The notes under the pieces were generated by a model. That model had not been told where the DNA came from, searched no databases, and saw only the letters and a list, made by a program, of their open reading frames with translations. From Tannerella sp. (GTDB lineage: Bacteria; Bacteroidota; Bacteroidia; Bacteroidales; Tannerellaceae), in contig JAISXP010000023.1 of assembly GCA_031270465.1 (NCBI GenBank), positions 1 through 39,744 on the forward strand: a stretch of DNA of 39,744 nucleotides, written 5' to 3'. Below, piece after piece: positions 8,118 through 15,952 of this stretch (positions are counted from its first letter, which is position 1; each line of letters starts with the position of its first letter). The translations under genes were made by a program, and so were the position numbers.

Positions 8118-9618
8118 CATCAGCATCACCGTCCCGGCGCTGATAAAAGACCCGGCGCTGCGCGGTGGACACTGCGTGATGAACAGGAATGGCAGTCTGC
8201 GCCGTTATGTCGGAGGATTCTGTGTCGTATACCCGTTCGATGTCGGCCGAAAACGCTATGCGGTCAGATGCTGGTATAACGAGGTAGATAATGCACGCTT
8301 CAGGGCAGAAGAGGTATCGAAGATATTGAGGAAGGGGAATTTGCCCTGGTTTGTAGAATTTGAATACGTGCCGCAGGGCCTTCTCACTCCGGACGGAATA
8401 CATCCCGTCGTCCGGATGGAATGGGTCGAGGGCGATGAACTGAAAGACTATATCTGCAAACACAAAAAAGATTCGTCCGTCCTGTACCGCCTGGCCGGCG
8501 AGTTTCGCCGTATGGTGGCCACATTGCATTCGTGCCGCCTCTCGCACGGCGATCTGCAGCACGGAAACATCAAAGTGAAAAACGACGGCCATATCGTGCT
8601 GGTCGATTACGACTCGCTCTATCATCCCTCCATGGGGCGCATGGCGGACTGCATTCTCGGACGGCCCGAATATCAGCATCCCCTGAGAGCCGTGAACCGG
8701 AATGCATCCGAACATGTCGACTATTTCTCCGAAATTGTCATCTACACATCTCTGCTCTATTTTGCGGCAAACCCCGACGCCTATACGGACGAAATACACG
8801 ATTCCGAAGGATTGATTTTCGCCCCCGCGGACTACCTGACGGCAAATATGGCAGATTCCGGAGGATACAGGGCATTGTGTGACTATTCGAGAGAAACGCG
8901 GTTTCTGGCACGTAAAATAGCGGAAACGTGCCGGAACGCCCGCACCCTCGAAACAGTTCCTCCGCTTGAATCCATTCTGACCGAAGGCGAACAGACGGGG
9001 ATGAACTTTGACTGTGTGCAGGTTTGCGCTGATGTGGAAAAAAAAAGAAGGTGGGAGAGACTGGAAAAAAGACTGAAGGAACTGAGAAAAAAACAGTGGC
9101 AGGCAAGGCTGCAGAAATATAGTAAAAAACAGGCCGAACTGACGGCACGGCGGTGTAGCCTGGCGGCAAGGCAGCAAAAAACAGCGGCGGCGCTGAGGCG
9201 CGGCAAGTGGCGGATTGCCGCCGTCACAATCATTGCGGTCATACTGTCGGCCAGCGGATGCACGTTCAACCGGTACTTCGAGGCAAAACAGTCCTGGCAG
9301 ACCTGCATGACCGCAGGCGACGGCCTGCTGCAGCACGGAAATTATGCCGAAGCTCTCTCGGCCTACCGCTCGGCGCTCTCCGTCCCCTTCATGAAGGACA
9401 GGGAAAAGACGGTAGAACTTAAAATACAGGATGTGAACGCTGCCATCAACGCCGAAGCCTCCCGCCTGCTGCAGGAACTCCCGCCGCTACTGGGAGCATA
9501 CAAAGTGATCGAATCGCAACATCTGAAAACGGAAATAACGCGCCGAATCTCCCGGATAAGGGAAATACAGCCCGATAACAAAGAAATCGGAAATCCGAAA
9601 TACAAACCTTTCATATAA
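8092..9618 (+). CDS. Membrane-anchored protein kinase-like protein with periplasmic TPR-like tail
   Basis: A 508-residue protein in three parts. Residues about 35-280 are a protein-kinase fold: EWVEGDEL in the hinge region, HGDLQHGN (152-159) as the catalytic loop, and VDYD (171-174) in place of DFG, followed by GRPEYQHP. The usual ATP-binding lysine is Arg59 in YAVRCW, a feature I associate with this HGDLQHGN subfamily. Residues about 315-370 are a highly charged coiled coil. A membrane helix follows at about 374-390, and the rest resembles a TPR hairpin (GDGLLQHGNYAEALSAYRSAL) likely in the periplasm. It overlaps the PP2C gene by 26 bases. Kinase activity is inferred, not certain, because of the Lys-to-Arg change. 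Confidence 0.85.
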   Translation: MAGKLEDYNISITVPALIKDPALRGGHCVMNRNGSLRRYVGGFCVVYPFDVGRKRYAVRCWYNEVDNARFRAEEVSKILRKGNLPWFVEFEYVPQGLLTPDGIHPVVRMEWVEGDELKDYICKHKKDSSVLYRLAGEFRRMVATLHSCRLSHGDLQHGNIKVKNDGHIVLVDYDSLYHPSMGRMADCILGRPEYQHPLRAVNRNASEHVDYFSEIVIYTSLLYFAANPDAYTDEIHDSEGLIFAPADYLTANMADSGGYRALCDYSRETRFLARKIAETCRNARTLETVPPLESILTEGEQTGMNFDCVQVCADVEKKRRWERLEKRLKELRKKQWQARLQKYSKKQAELTARRCSLAARQQKTAAALRRGKWRIAAVTIIAVILSASGCTFNRYFEAKQSWQTCMTAGDGLLQHGNYAEALSAYRSALSVPFMKDREKTVELKIQDVNAAINAEASRLLQELPPLLGAYKVIESQHLKTEITRRISRIREIQPDNKEIGNPKYKPFI

Positions 9619-9629
9619 ATACAAACGGA

Positions 9630-11363
9630 ATGAAAACAATATTACAGCACATCGCCCTCCTCTCGGTCATCCTTCTTCTGCCGGCGGGAATACGCGCCCA
9701 GTCGATTATTCGCGATGCGGAAGACCGGTTCGCAAAAGGAGAATACGAAAACGCCCTCACGGTATACAAAGCGGCAATGATCACCGAAAAAGACAGCATC
9801 ACATACATCAGGGCGCGCATGAAATACATCCGCGAATGTCTCGATACAAAAGACCGCGCCGACCGCCACTACAGCGCCGGCGACTGCGAACGCGCCATGA
9901 CGGACTACCGCGACCTCCTCTCCAAAAACACGCACGACCGGCACGCCGCCGAATGTCTCGCCGATTGCGAACGGCAGACAGCACTTGCTGCCGAACGGCG
10001 CAGAGAAAGCCTCCTCTGGAACGAAGCAAAACAAAAAAACACCAAAGCCGTCCTCCTCCTTTATCTCGAACAGTATCCCGGAGGCGCACACGTTGACGAC
10101 GCAAACAGACGCCTGGACGAACTGGACGGCAAACAGTGGGACGCCATCGACCACAACGCCCCCGACAGCGTCCTCCTGGCCTACCTCGACGAATATCCCG
10201 ACGGACACCACGCCGACGAAGCACGCCAACGCCTCGCCGACGCCGCCGACGACCGCCGATGGCTCGAAGCCACGCAGGAAAATACCGAAGCGTCTCTTCT
10301 CGTCTACCTCGACGAATATCCCCGCGGACAACACGCCGACGAAGCCCGTCTACGGCTGGCCGTGTTTGCCGAAGAACGCCTCTGGCGCGACGCAAAAGAG
10401 GAAAACACCGTCCACGCCTACCGCAACTATCTCTCCGCCTCCCATTCCCGCACTCGCGAAAAGGAAGCACAAAAGGCGCTCGAACGCATCGAAGAATCCC
10501 TCCGCCAGGCCGAAGCCGTGAACAGAGCCGAAGAATCCCTCCGCGCAGGAGAATACGCGAAGGCATGGGACAAGATGCGGAAAGTAAACATCGCCGCCCT
10601 GCCCCCCGACATGCGCCAGGCTGCCGAATCCTGCCTCGAAGCAAGCGAATACCAAACAGAAATAAAACCGTTGTTTTCCTTGTGGAAATGGGAACAGTAT
10701 CTGAAAAAATATCCCCACTCGCCGCACCGGGCAGAGATGGAAGCAAAGATAAGGAGAACTAAACGGTGGGGCAAAATCAAACCCGCCGCAGTAATCGCAT
10801 CGGGAATAAAACTGGGTGCATATAACATGGCCTCATATTCCTGGCCTGTATATCTGTCGTTAAGAAACAAATATGACGTCGTCGAGTTTCGTACCGGAAT
10901 AGAATTTACCGGCTACTCAAGGAACTATGACCTGGAATTTTTATCGTCCGAGGACTACAACGGCAACGGCTACGAAATTACCGCCCATCAAATCTCTCTC
11001 CCCGCCACCCTGAAAATAAATGCCAGGCGGGGCAATGGCGTCTATCTTTCCCTCACAGGAACGTACAATTACAATTATCGGGGCAAATGCTTCGGCCGGC
11101 GCAGCAGGAATCTCGTAAACACATCCACTCACTCCGGAATGATCGCCCTCGGATACGATTCTTTCGAAAACGGGAGCAACATTCCTTTTGCCATTGAACT
11201 CTTTTTCAGAAAAGATTTCCGTCCCCTCTTTGCCGGCAGAGAAAAAATATACGAATTTGACAATTTCGACGAACGCAACAACTATAAACAAATCGACCGT
11301 GCCTTAAACAATATGACGCTTGTCGGTCTGTCGCTCATCCTTTACCTGGCGACTCTCAACTGA
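9630..11363 (+). CDS. Secreted TPR-like repeat protein with C-terminal outer-membrane beta-barrel-like domain
   Basis: A 577-residue protein with a clear signal peptide (MKTILQHIALLSVILLLPAG, cleavage after IRAQ). The N-terminal part has a TPR-like unit (AEDRFAKGEYENALTVYKAA). Four repeats of about 41 residues follow, centred on W-x-x-A...N...YLxEYPxGxHxDEA at roughly residues 125-290; the fourth is degenerate, and a lone related unit (WEQYLKKYPHSPHRAEM) lies near 350. From about residue 385 the sequence is rich in Tyr/Asn and alternating hydrophobics and ends NMTLVGLSLILYLATLN, as in outer-membrane beta-barrels. It begins 11 bases after the kinase gene, so it is in the same operon. It may be the envelope partner of the kinase's periplasmic tail, which is inference. 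Confidence 0.75.
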   Translation: MKTILQHIALLSVILLLPAGIRAQSIIRDAEDRFAKGEYENALTVYKAAMITEKDSITYIRARMKYIRECLDTKDRADRHYSAGDCERAMTDYRDLLSKNTHDRHAAECLADCERQTALAAERRRESLLWNEAKQKNTKAVLLLYLEQYPGGAHVDDANRRLDELDGKQWDAIDHNAPDSVLLAYLDEYPDGHHADEARQRLADAADDRRWLEATQENTEASLLVYLDEYPRGQHADEARLRLAVFAEERLWRDAKEENTVHAYRNYLSASHSRTREKEAQKALERIEESLRQAEAVNRAEESLRAGEYAKAWDKMRKVNIAALPPDMRQAAESCLEASEYQTEIKPLFSLWKWEQYLKKYPHSPHRAEMEAKIRRTKRWGKIKPAAVIASGIKLGAYNMASYSWPVYLSLRNKYDVVEFRTGIEFTGYSRNYDLEFLSSEDYNGNGYEITAHQISLPATLKINARRGNGVYLSLTGTYNYNYRGKCFGRRSRNLVNTSTHSGMIALGYDSFENGSNIPFAIELFFRKDFRPLFAGREKIYEFDNFDERNNYKQIDRALNNMTLVGLSLILYLATLN

Positions 11364-11507
11364 AGAAAACAAACCTCCAAAATATTTGACACCGCATGAT
11401 AGATTCCCGATACATTCTCTCTCCAACTGGCAAACAGTTCCGCAAACAGACAAACTGCAACGACAAAACAAAAAAGTATATGAAAAAAAATATTGCATTA
11501 TTTTATA

Positions 11508-11538
11508 TTGAAAAGACAAAAAATTCTTTTTACATTTG
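11508..11538 (+). promoter_or_regulatory. Bacteroidota-type promoter for the sigma-factor gene
   Basis: TACATTTG at 11531-11538 matches the -7 consensus TAnnTTTG, and TTG at 11508-11510 lies 20 bases upstream as a -33 box. The start codon at 11579 is about 40 bases downstream. The stretch 11364-11507 between the two operons shows no gene. Confidence 0.65.
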
Positions 11539-11578
11539 CAGCCTGATAAACATTGTGCTGATATGTAAATTGAATATT

Positions 11579-12889
11579 ATGACAAACGAAGTATTAATAA
11601 AGAATTATTCTTCACTGACAGACGGACAACTGCAGGACGCAATCCGTGCCGGCGACAAAAAGGCGGTGTGGTATTATTACGTAGTAAAATTAAAGGATAT
11701 ACAACTGCAAAGCGAAATCCATGCCGGCAACAAAGAGGCGAAATTGCACTATTACGTATTCATACTCACCGATGAGCAGTTTCAGAATGCCGCCTTGCAG
11801 GCAGCAGAAAAAGAAGAATACGCCAATTTGCGAAAAGATATAAAACTGCGGGATGATATTTGCAATGAAAATCCGGAAGCAATCTCAAAATTTATAGCTC
11901 TTGTGAGTAATAGATTCAGATTCATGATTGTTAATATATTTAATAATGTACGGATTGAAAGTGCAGAGGAAATCGGTGACATGATCCAGGACTTTTTTGT
12001 TTTTTTGCTCGAAAACAACAAACGCGTGTTGCAGACATACCTGGGAGATAGCCGATTTGAGACATGGCTGTATACTGTGGCAGATCGTTTCTTTAAGAAA
12101 AAAAGAGAAAAACGGCTCAAGGGGCAGCATGAGCGGCTGGAAGAAAACGAAATCAATGAAATTGTTGATCCCGATTCGATTTTTCTTGATTCTCAAATAG
12201 ACATTTACTCAATATTGAGCCGAATGGGACTCAGGCGCAGGACGGTTCTTATAATGTTGTATCTGGCTAAAATGACACCTCAGGAAACGGCAACTGCAAT
12301 GAACAGAAGGGTTGATAATGTATTCAATTTGAAACGCCGGGCATTAATAGAAGCCCGTTTTGTAGTGACATATCCAGAAAATGCACACGTGCATCCACCA
12401 GTGAATGAAGATCCGAATCACTTGAGATTGATGTCATTGGTGGCTTATCTGGACGGAAAAGCGACGCCCGAAGAAAGCGAAGCAATGGAAACGGCTCATC
12501 CTTTTCTGCAGGAAGACAACTGGCATGAACTGAAAGCAAACTGGAGGAGAATCAACTTTAAGGAATGGTTCCGCACTTTGACGAAACGTTTTTTTATTGC
12601 CCAAAAAAGAGAATCCTCCGGGTTTTTTATTGAAAACAGCATCAATGTGTTCGAAATGTTCGGGAAACTGCCTCTCGACTGTACAACGGTTCTCACACTG
12701 CTGTATATAGCCAGTTCAAAGGATCCGGATGCAGCAACAGCGATGGGAAAGACAGTGAAGGATTTATATGACGTAGAAACAAAAGCGCTAAAGGCGATTC
12801 ATCTGGTTGCGAAATATCGCGCAGCAGAGTTGCTTCAGGCGCAAGACGATAAAAACAAAACAACAGGTAAAACAAGTAAAAATGGATAA
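11579..12889 (+). CDS. Sigma-70/ECF-like sigma factor with a second degenerate sigma-like half
   Basis: A 436-residue protein. The frame is open from 11396, but ATG 11579 follows a promoter match and begins a sensible sequence (MTNEVLIKN). Residues 11-75 hold three related ~25-residue units (LTDGQLQDAIRAGDKKA, KDIQLQSEIHAGNKEA, TDEQFQNAALQAAEKE). Residues 98-180 match sigma region 2 (DMIQDFFVFLLE, SRFETWLYTVADRFFKKK), and 212-262 match region 4 (RRRTVLIMLYLAKMTPQETA). After a YLDGKATPEESEA motif at 290-302, residues 318-345 resemble region 2 again and 357-411 resemble region 4 again, without good basic residues. It overlaps the next gene by 8 bases. The gene is visibly richer in A/T than its neighbours. 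A sigma function for the first half is likely; the role of the second is unknown. Confidence 0.78.
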   Translation: MTNEVLIKNYSSLTDGQLQDAIRAGDKKAVWYYYVVKLKDIQLQSEIHAGNKEAKLHYYVFILTDEQFQNAALQAAEKEEYANLRKDIKLRDDICNENPEAISKFIALVSNRFRFMIVNIFNNVRIESAEEIGDMIQDFFVFLLENNKRVLQTYLGDSRFETWLYTVADRFFKKKREKRLKGQHERLEENEINEIVDPDSIFLDSQIDIYSILSRMGLRRRTVLIMLYLAKMTPQETATAMNRRVDNVFNLKRRALIEARFVVTYPENAHVHPPVNEDPNHLRLMSLVAYLDGKATPEESEAMETAHPFLQEDNWHELKANWRRINFKEWFRTLTKRFFIAQKRESSGFFIENSINVFEMFGKLPLDCTTVLTLLYIASSKDPDAATAMGKTVKDLYDVETKALKAIHLVAKYRAAELLQAQDDKNKTTGKTSKNG

Positions 12890-13970
12890 AATAGAAAAAA
12901 CAGCAAATAGCAAAATCACGATTACGGATGAAGAACTGGCCGATCTGGAATCGCTCGCCGCCTATCTCGACGGCAACGCCACCCCCGAAGAAAGCGAAGC
13001 CATCGAAGACGCCCTCGAGTCCGACGACGAACTCCGCGACACGGTCGAAACCTTCGAATTCATGCAGCAGTATGAATCCGAAATAGAAAGCGTGTTCGGC
13101 GAAGACGGCTACGCCGAAGACCTGGAACGGTTCGAATCCGCCCTCCGGCAGGCGGCAGCCTCAGCCAACGAAACGCAGGGAGATGCCGCCGCCATTGCAG
13201 CAGCGGTTCCCGTTGCCGCTTTAGCGAATGTTTCCACACACGATGCAGTGCCGGTTCACGTCCCAGGCCACAAAGAAGAAGTGGAACTTATAGATTTAAC
13301 TAAAATTGAGAAAAGAAAAAAACTCATCAAGAAGATCGCCGTAGTCACCCCGATAACCATTGCCGCAGCCGCAGCCGCCATCTTCTTCGCAACCCCAGGC
13401 CACCGCGACCCCGTATACGTCTACAAAGACTTCGGAAGCGCCGAGAACAGTTTCACGCAATCATTCTTTATGGGCGATAACTACGAAAACATACCCCCCA
13501 TGAACGACGCGGCCGTCGGGTTCGACAGCACCGGCATCGAAGCCGAAATCAATTTCGATCACAATGCCTGGGGCGGATATTACTTCACCGTGTCCGTAAT
13601 CGACGAAACGGCCACCCGACCGGCAACCGGCAACGACAACGCCGGCATCAATCTCGCCGGCGCCCGCAGGCTCTCCTTCTACGCCAAAGGCCTCGAAGGC
13701 GGCGAACAGGTAGAGTTTTTCACCGCCGGACTTGGGTACGGCGAAGACTTCACCGACAAATATCCCGACTCGAGCCGGAAAATATCACTCGGCTACGTGC
13801 AGTTGACCACCGAATGGACAAAGTATGAAATCGACGTCTCCGGACACGACCTGAGCCGCGTGGCAGGCGGATTCGGCTGGGTCTCGAGCCAAGGGAGAAA
13901 CGCCGAACGGACAGCCATACGCTTCCGTTTCGACGAAGTACGTTTCGAATTTGACGACAAAGAAGAATAA
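12882..13970 (+). CDS. Anti-sigma-like transmembrane protein with extracytoplasmic carbohydrate-binding-like domain
   Basis: A 362-residue protein whose ATG lies inside the sigma gene's last codons (ATGGATAA overlap). Residues 20-60 carry AAYLDGNATPEESEAIED, a motif also present in the sigma factor and similar to the N-terminus of Bacteroidota anti-sigma factors (YLDGxLSPEE). No zinc-binding His/Cys cluster is seen. A membrane helix follows at about 151-171 (KIAVVTPITIAAAAAAIFF). The rest is a beta-rich, galactose-binding-like domain, with WGGYYFTV, GINLAGARRLSFYAKG, GGEQVEFFTAG and LSRVAGGFGWV typical of bacterial carbohydrate-binding modules. The arrangement suggests an outer sensor domain connected through the membrane to a sigma-binding domain. 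This is inference from layout; ligand unknown. Confidence 0.72.
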   Translation: MDKIEKTANSKITITDEELADLESLAAYLDGNATPEESEAIEDALESDDELRDTVETFEFMQQYESEIESVFGEDGYAEDLERFESALRQAAASANETQGDAAAIAAAVPVAALANVSTHDAVPVHVPGHKEEVELIDLTKIEKRKKLIKKIAVVTPITIAAAAAAIFFATPGHRDPVYVYKDFGSAENSFTQSFFMGDNYENIPPMNDAAVGFDSTGIEAEINFDHNAWGGYYFTVSVIDETATRPATGNDNAGINLAGARRLSFYAKGLEGGEQVEFFTAGLGYGEDFTDKYPDSSRKISLGYVQLTTEWTKYEIDVSGHDLSRVAGGFGWVSSQGRNAERTAIRFRFDEVRFEFDDKEE

Positions 13971-13974
13971 ATTT

Positions 13975-14040
13975 TACATAATTACATAATTACAGAATTT
14001 GCATATGTTTATGAATTCTGCAAATTCTGCAATTCTGTAA
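13975..14040. repeat. 8-bp tandem repeats with internal 11-bp inverted repeat
   Basis: TACATAAT (13975-13982), TACATAAT (13983-13990) and TACAGAAT (13991-13998) are tandem 8-base units. A second set (AATTCTGC, AATTCTGT) lies at 14023-14038. CAGAATTTGCA (13993-14003) is the exact inverse of TGCAAATTCTG (14019-14029), and TTACAGAATT (13990-13999) of AATTCTGTAA (14031-14040), so two alternative hairpins can form. It lies between two paralogous genes and has no clear T-run. Confidence 0.75.
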
Positions 14041-14075
14041 ACCGATAATAACATAAACACTATAATAGAAGCATT

Positions 14076-14954
14076 ATGAAGAGCAAAATTTTTAGAGTAA
14101 CAGTAGCGCTGATTGCCTTTGCAGCAATCATATTCTTTATGACCGGCTGGATTTCGGCCGTCATGTCCGACTTTGATGCGGACAGTTCGCATCCGTCCGT
14201 AGCCGTCACGGCGCCGTCCGTCGATTCCGTTTCGCAGCCGCAGCCGTCCGCCGCAGCCATCCCGCCGACGCAACAGGCCGAATCTTCCGCACAGCCGGTA
14301 TCCGAATCTCCCGCGCAACCCACTGCCGAACCTCCTGCGCAACTGGCTGTCAAACCCGCCGAGCCCGCCGTACAGGCCGTCGCCGCCACACGCACGGTGT
14401 ATGTCTACAGAGACTACAACGACAATGCGAACAAGTTTACACAGCCCGCATGGATGGGCAGCGATTACAAAAACATTCCCCCAATGTACCATCGTGCCGA
14501 AGGCATCGACGGCTCGACAGGCATCGAGGCAACCGTCAACTTCGCCCATCATACGTGGGGCGGATACTTCTTCACCGTACCCGTCTTCGACAAAGGCGCC
14601 GACAGACCCCGCCCCTGCTACGGCAACGACAACGTCGGCATCGACCTGTCGGGTGCACAAAAACTCACCTTCCACGCCAGAGGCCTCGAAGGCGGAGAGT
14701 TGGTGGAATTTTTCACCGCCGGACTTGGAGAAGGCTCCACGTGCAAATATCCCGACTCGAGTCGGAAAATATCGCTCGGCTACGTCCGCCTGACCGCCGA
14801 ATGGAAGAAATACGAAATCAACCTCTCAGGACGGAATCTGAGCAGGATTGCCTGCGGCTTCGGATGGGTCTCGAACCGAGAGCAAAACGCAGGGAAGACG
14901 AAAATCAGCTTCCGTTTTGACGAGGTTCGTTTTGAATTTGCCGAAAACCTCTGA
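14076..14954 (+). CDS. Membrane-anchored protein with Pro-rich linker and carbohydrate-binding-like domain (paralogue of preceding protein)
   Basis: A 292-residue protein. An N-terminal hydrophobic helix (VTVALIAFAAIIFFMTGWI) is an anchor or uncleaved signal. A Pro/Ala/Ser/Gln-rich linker follows from about residue 40 to 105, and then the same galactose-binding-like domain as in the preceding protein. Closely shared stretches include WGGYFFTV, GGELVEFFTAGL, YPDSSRKISLGYV and RFRFDEVRFEF-like endings. Unlike its neighbour it has no cytoplasmic anti-sigma-like part, so it looks like a duplicate that kept only the anchor and outer domain. It could share or compete for the ligand of the sensor protein; this is inference. 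The function of the family member is not established. Confidence 0.72.
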   Translation: MKSKIFRVTVALIAFAAIIFFMTGWISAVMSDFDADSSHPSVAVTAPSVDSVSQPQPSAAAIPPTQQAESSAQPVSESPAQPTAEPPAQLAVKPAEPAVQAVAATRTVYVYRDYNDNANKFTQPAWMGSDYKNIPPMYHRAEGIDGSTGIEATVNFAHHTWGGYFFTVPVFDKGADRPRPCYGNDNVGIDLSGAQKLTFHARGLEGGELVEFFTAGLGEGSTCKYPDSSRKISLGYVRLTAEWKKYEINLSGRNLSRIACGFGWVSNREQNAGKTKISFRFDEVRFEFAENL

Positions 14955-14969
14955 ATCTTTGAATTTTTT
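14946..14969. repeat. Short run of the 8-bp repeat (AACCTCTG, AATCTTTG, AATTTTTT)
   Basis: Three 8-base units in register, the first overlapping the stop codon of the upstream gene. The middle unit is identical to the first unit of the array at 6141. In both places the repeat is followed by a T-rich stretch and GATAGATTT. Confidence 0.6.
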
Positions 14970-14989
14970 CTCCTTCTCTGATAGATTTG
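14958..14989 (+). promoter_or_regulatory. Promoter match upstream of the hypothetical gene at 15044
   Basis: TAGATTTG at 14982-14989 matches TAnnTTTG. TTTG at 14958-14961, lying inside the 8-bp repeat, is 20 bases upstream. A transcript would start near 14996, about 48 bases before the start codon. Confidence 0.55.
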
Positions 14990-15043
14990 TTCTGTTTCAT
15001 GCCTCTAACAGGTATAAACAAACAAAAAAGAAAGGAGATAAAA

Positions 15044-15766
15044 ATGGAAAAACAGACTGTAGACACACGTTTGATACCGCTCGCCACACTGAAAAGCAGC
15101 AGCGGCAGTGCGCCCGCAGGCAGAACGGACTGCCTGCTGTATCTGTTGAACATGCCGAAAATGCCATCCCGCGAACATGCCGGCACGAAGGCTGCAAAAA
15201 TACTGCTGAAACACGGCGAGAAAGCCGAACGAAGGCAGGATATTTTCCTTCTCGCGGAGATAAAAAACGGCGCCGGATGCCTTTGCCTTCATTTCCCGAA
15301 GTCCGAAAAGATTGCGCTTGTCTTTCTGAAACTCGTCGGGAAACTGCTGGCGCTGAAAGCGGAATTGAATAAAAACGAAGACCTTGACCGTTGCTTCGAC
15401 GAAATCGGAAACGTGACGCGGGCGTTTCCCGAAAGACTCAAAATAGCACTGGAGTGTAGTCGTTGCTATGCCGCCCTTCAGGAAAACAACATCATGTCGT
15501 GGAACGTCTCGCCCTCTTTTACGGACAGAATCGTGGCGGAGCAGGAAAAGATTTCTGCAAAGTTTCCGGACAGTCGCGACATCGGACAGATATATTGCCT
15601 CTCGCTCATGTATGCAGCCGGCAGGGTATGGCTGAAGCTGAACAACTGGGAACTGTTCAGCAAATACGTCGGAATGCTGCGCAACCTGATCCGTGCACGC
15701 CGGGTGTCTGTCTCCGGCAATGTGGATGATTTTCTGAATAACGTGGCGGCGACGTTCGGAATATAG
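15044..15766 (+). CDS. Hypothetical protein, helical, 240 residues
   Basis: I do not recognise this protein. The open frame extends upstream to 14987, but ATG 15044 has a strong Shine-Dalgarno-like AAAGGAGAT six bases before it, which is unusual in Bacteroidota and decides the start. The 240 residues have no signal peptide or membrane helix and look mostly alpha-helical (KIALVFLKLVGKLLALKAEL; RIVAEQEKISAKF), possibly a TPR-like fold. It lies between the carbohydrate-binding-like protein and the Ro60 gene on the same strand. Composition fits its neighbours. No catalytic motif is visible. Confidence 0.7.
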   Translation: MEKQTVDTRLIPLATLKSSSGSAPAGRTDCLLYLLNMPKMPSREHAGTKAAKILLKHGEKAERRQDIFLLAEIKNGAGCLCLHFPKSEKIALVFLKLVGKLLALKAELNKNEDLDRCFDEIGNVTRAFPERLKIALECSRCYAALQENNIMSWNVSPSFTDRIVAEQEKISAKFPDSRDIGQIYCLSLMYAAGRVWLKLNNWELFSKYVGMLRNLIRARRVSVSGNVDDFLNNVAATFGI

Positions 15767-15952
15767 CGATGTTATAAAGATTCAAAATTCCGAATTCGAG
15801 GATTTTGGCAGGAAAGTATCCGTGTATCCGACAGGCATGTTTTTTCCATGCAAAGCCGTAAGTTCGAGGTGGTGATTGACGGATAAAACAAACGGAGTCG
15901 ATTTTTTTTTGCAAAAAGCGCAAAAAAAAACACGCCGTATCATATTTCCCAT

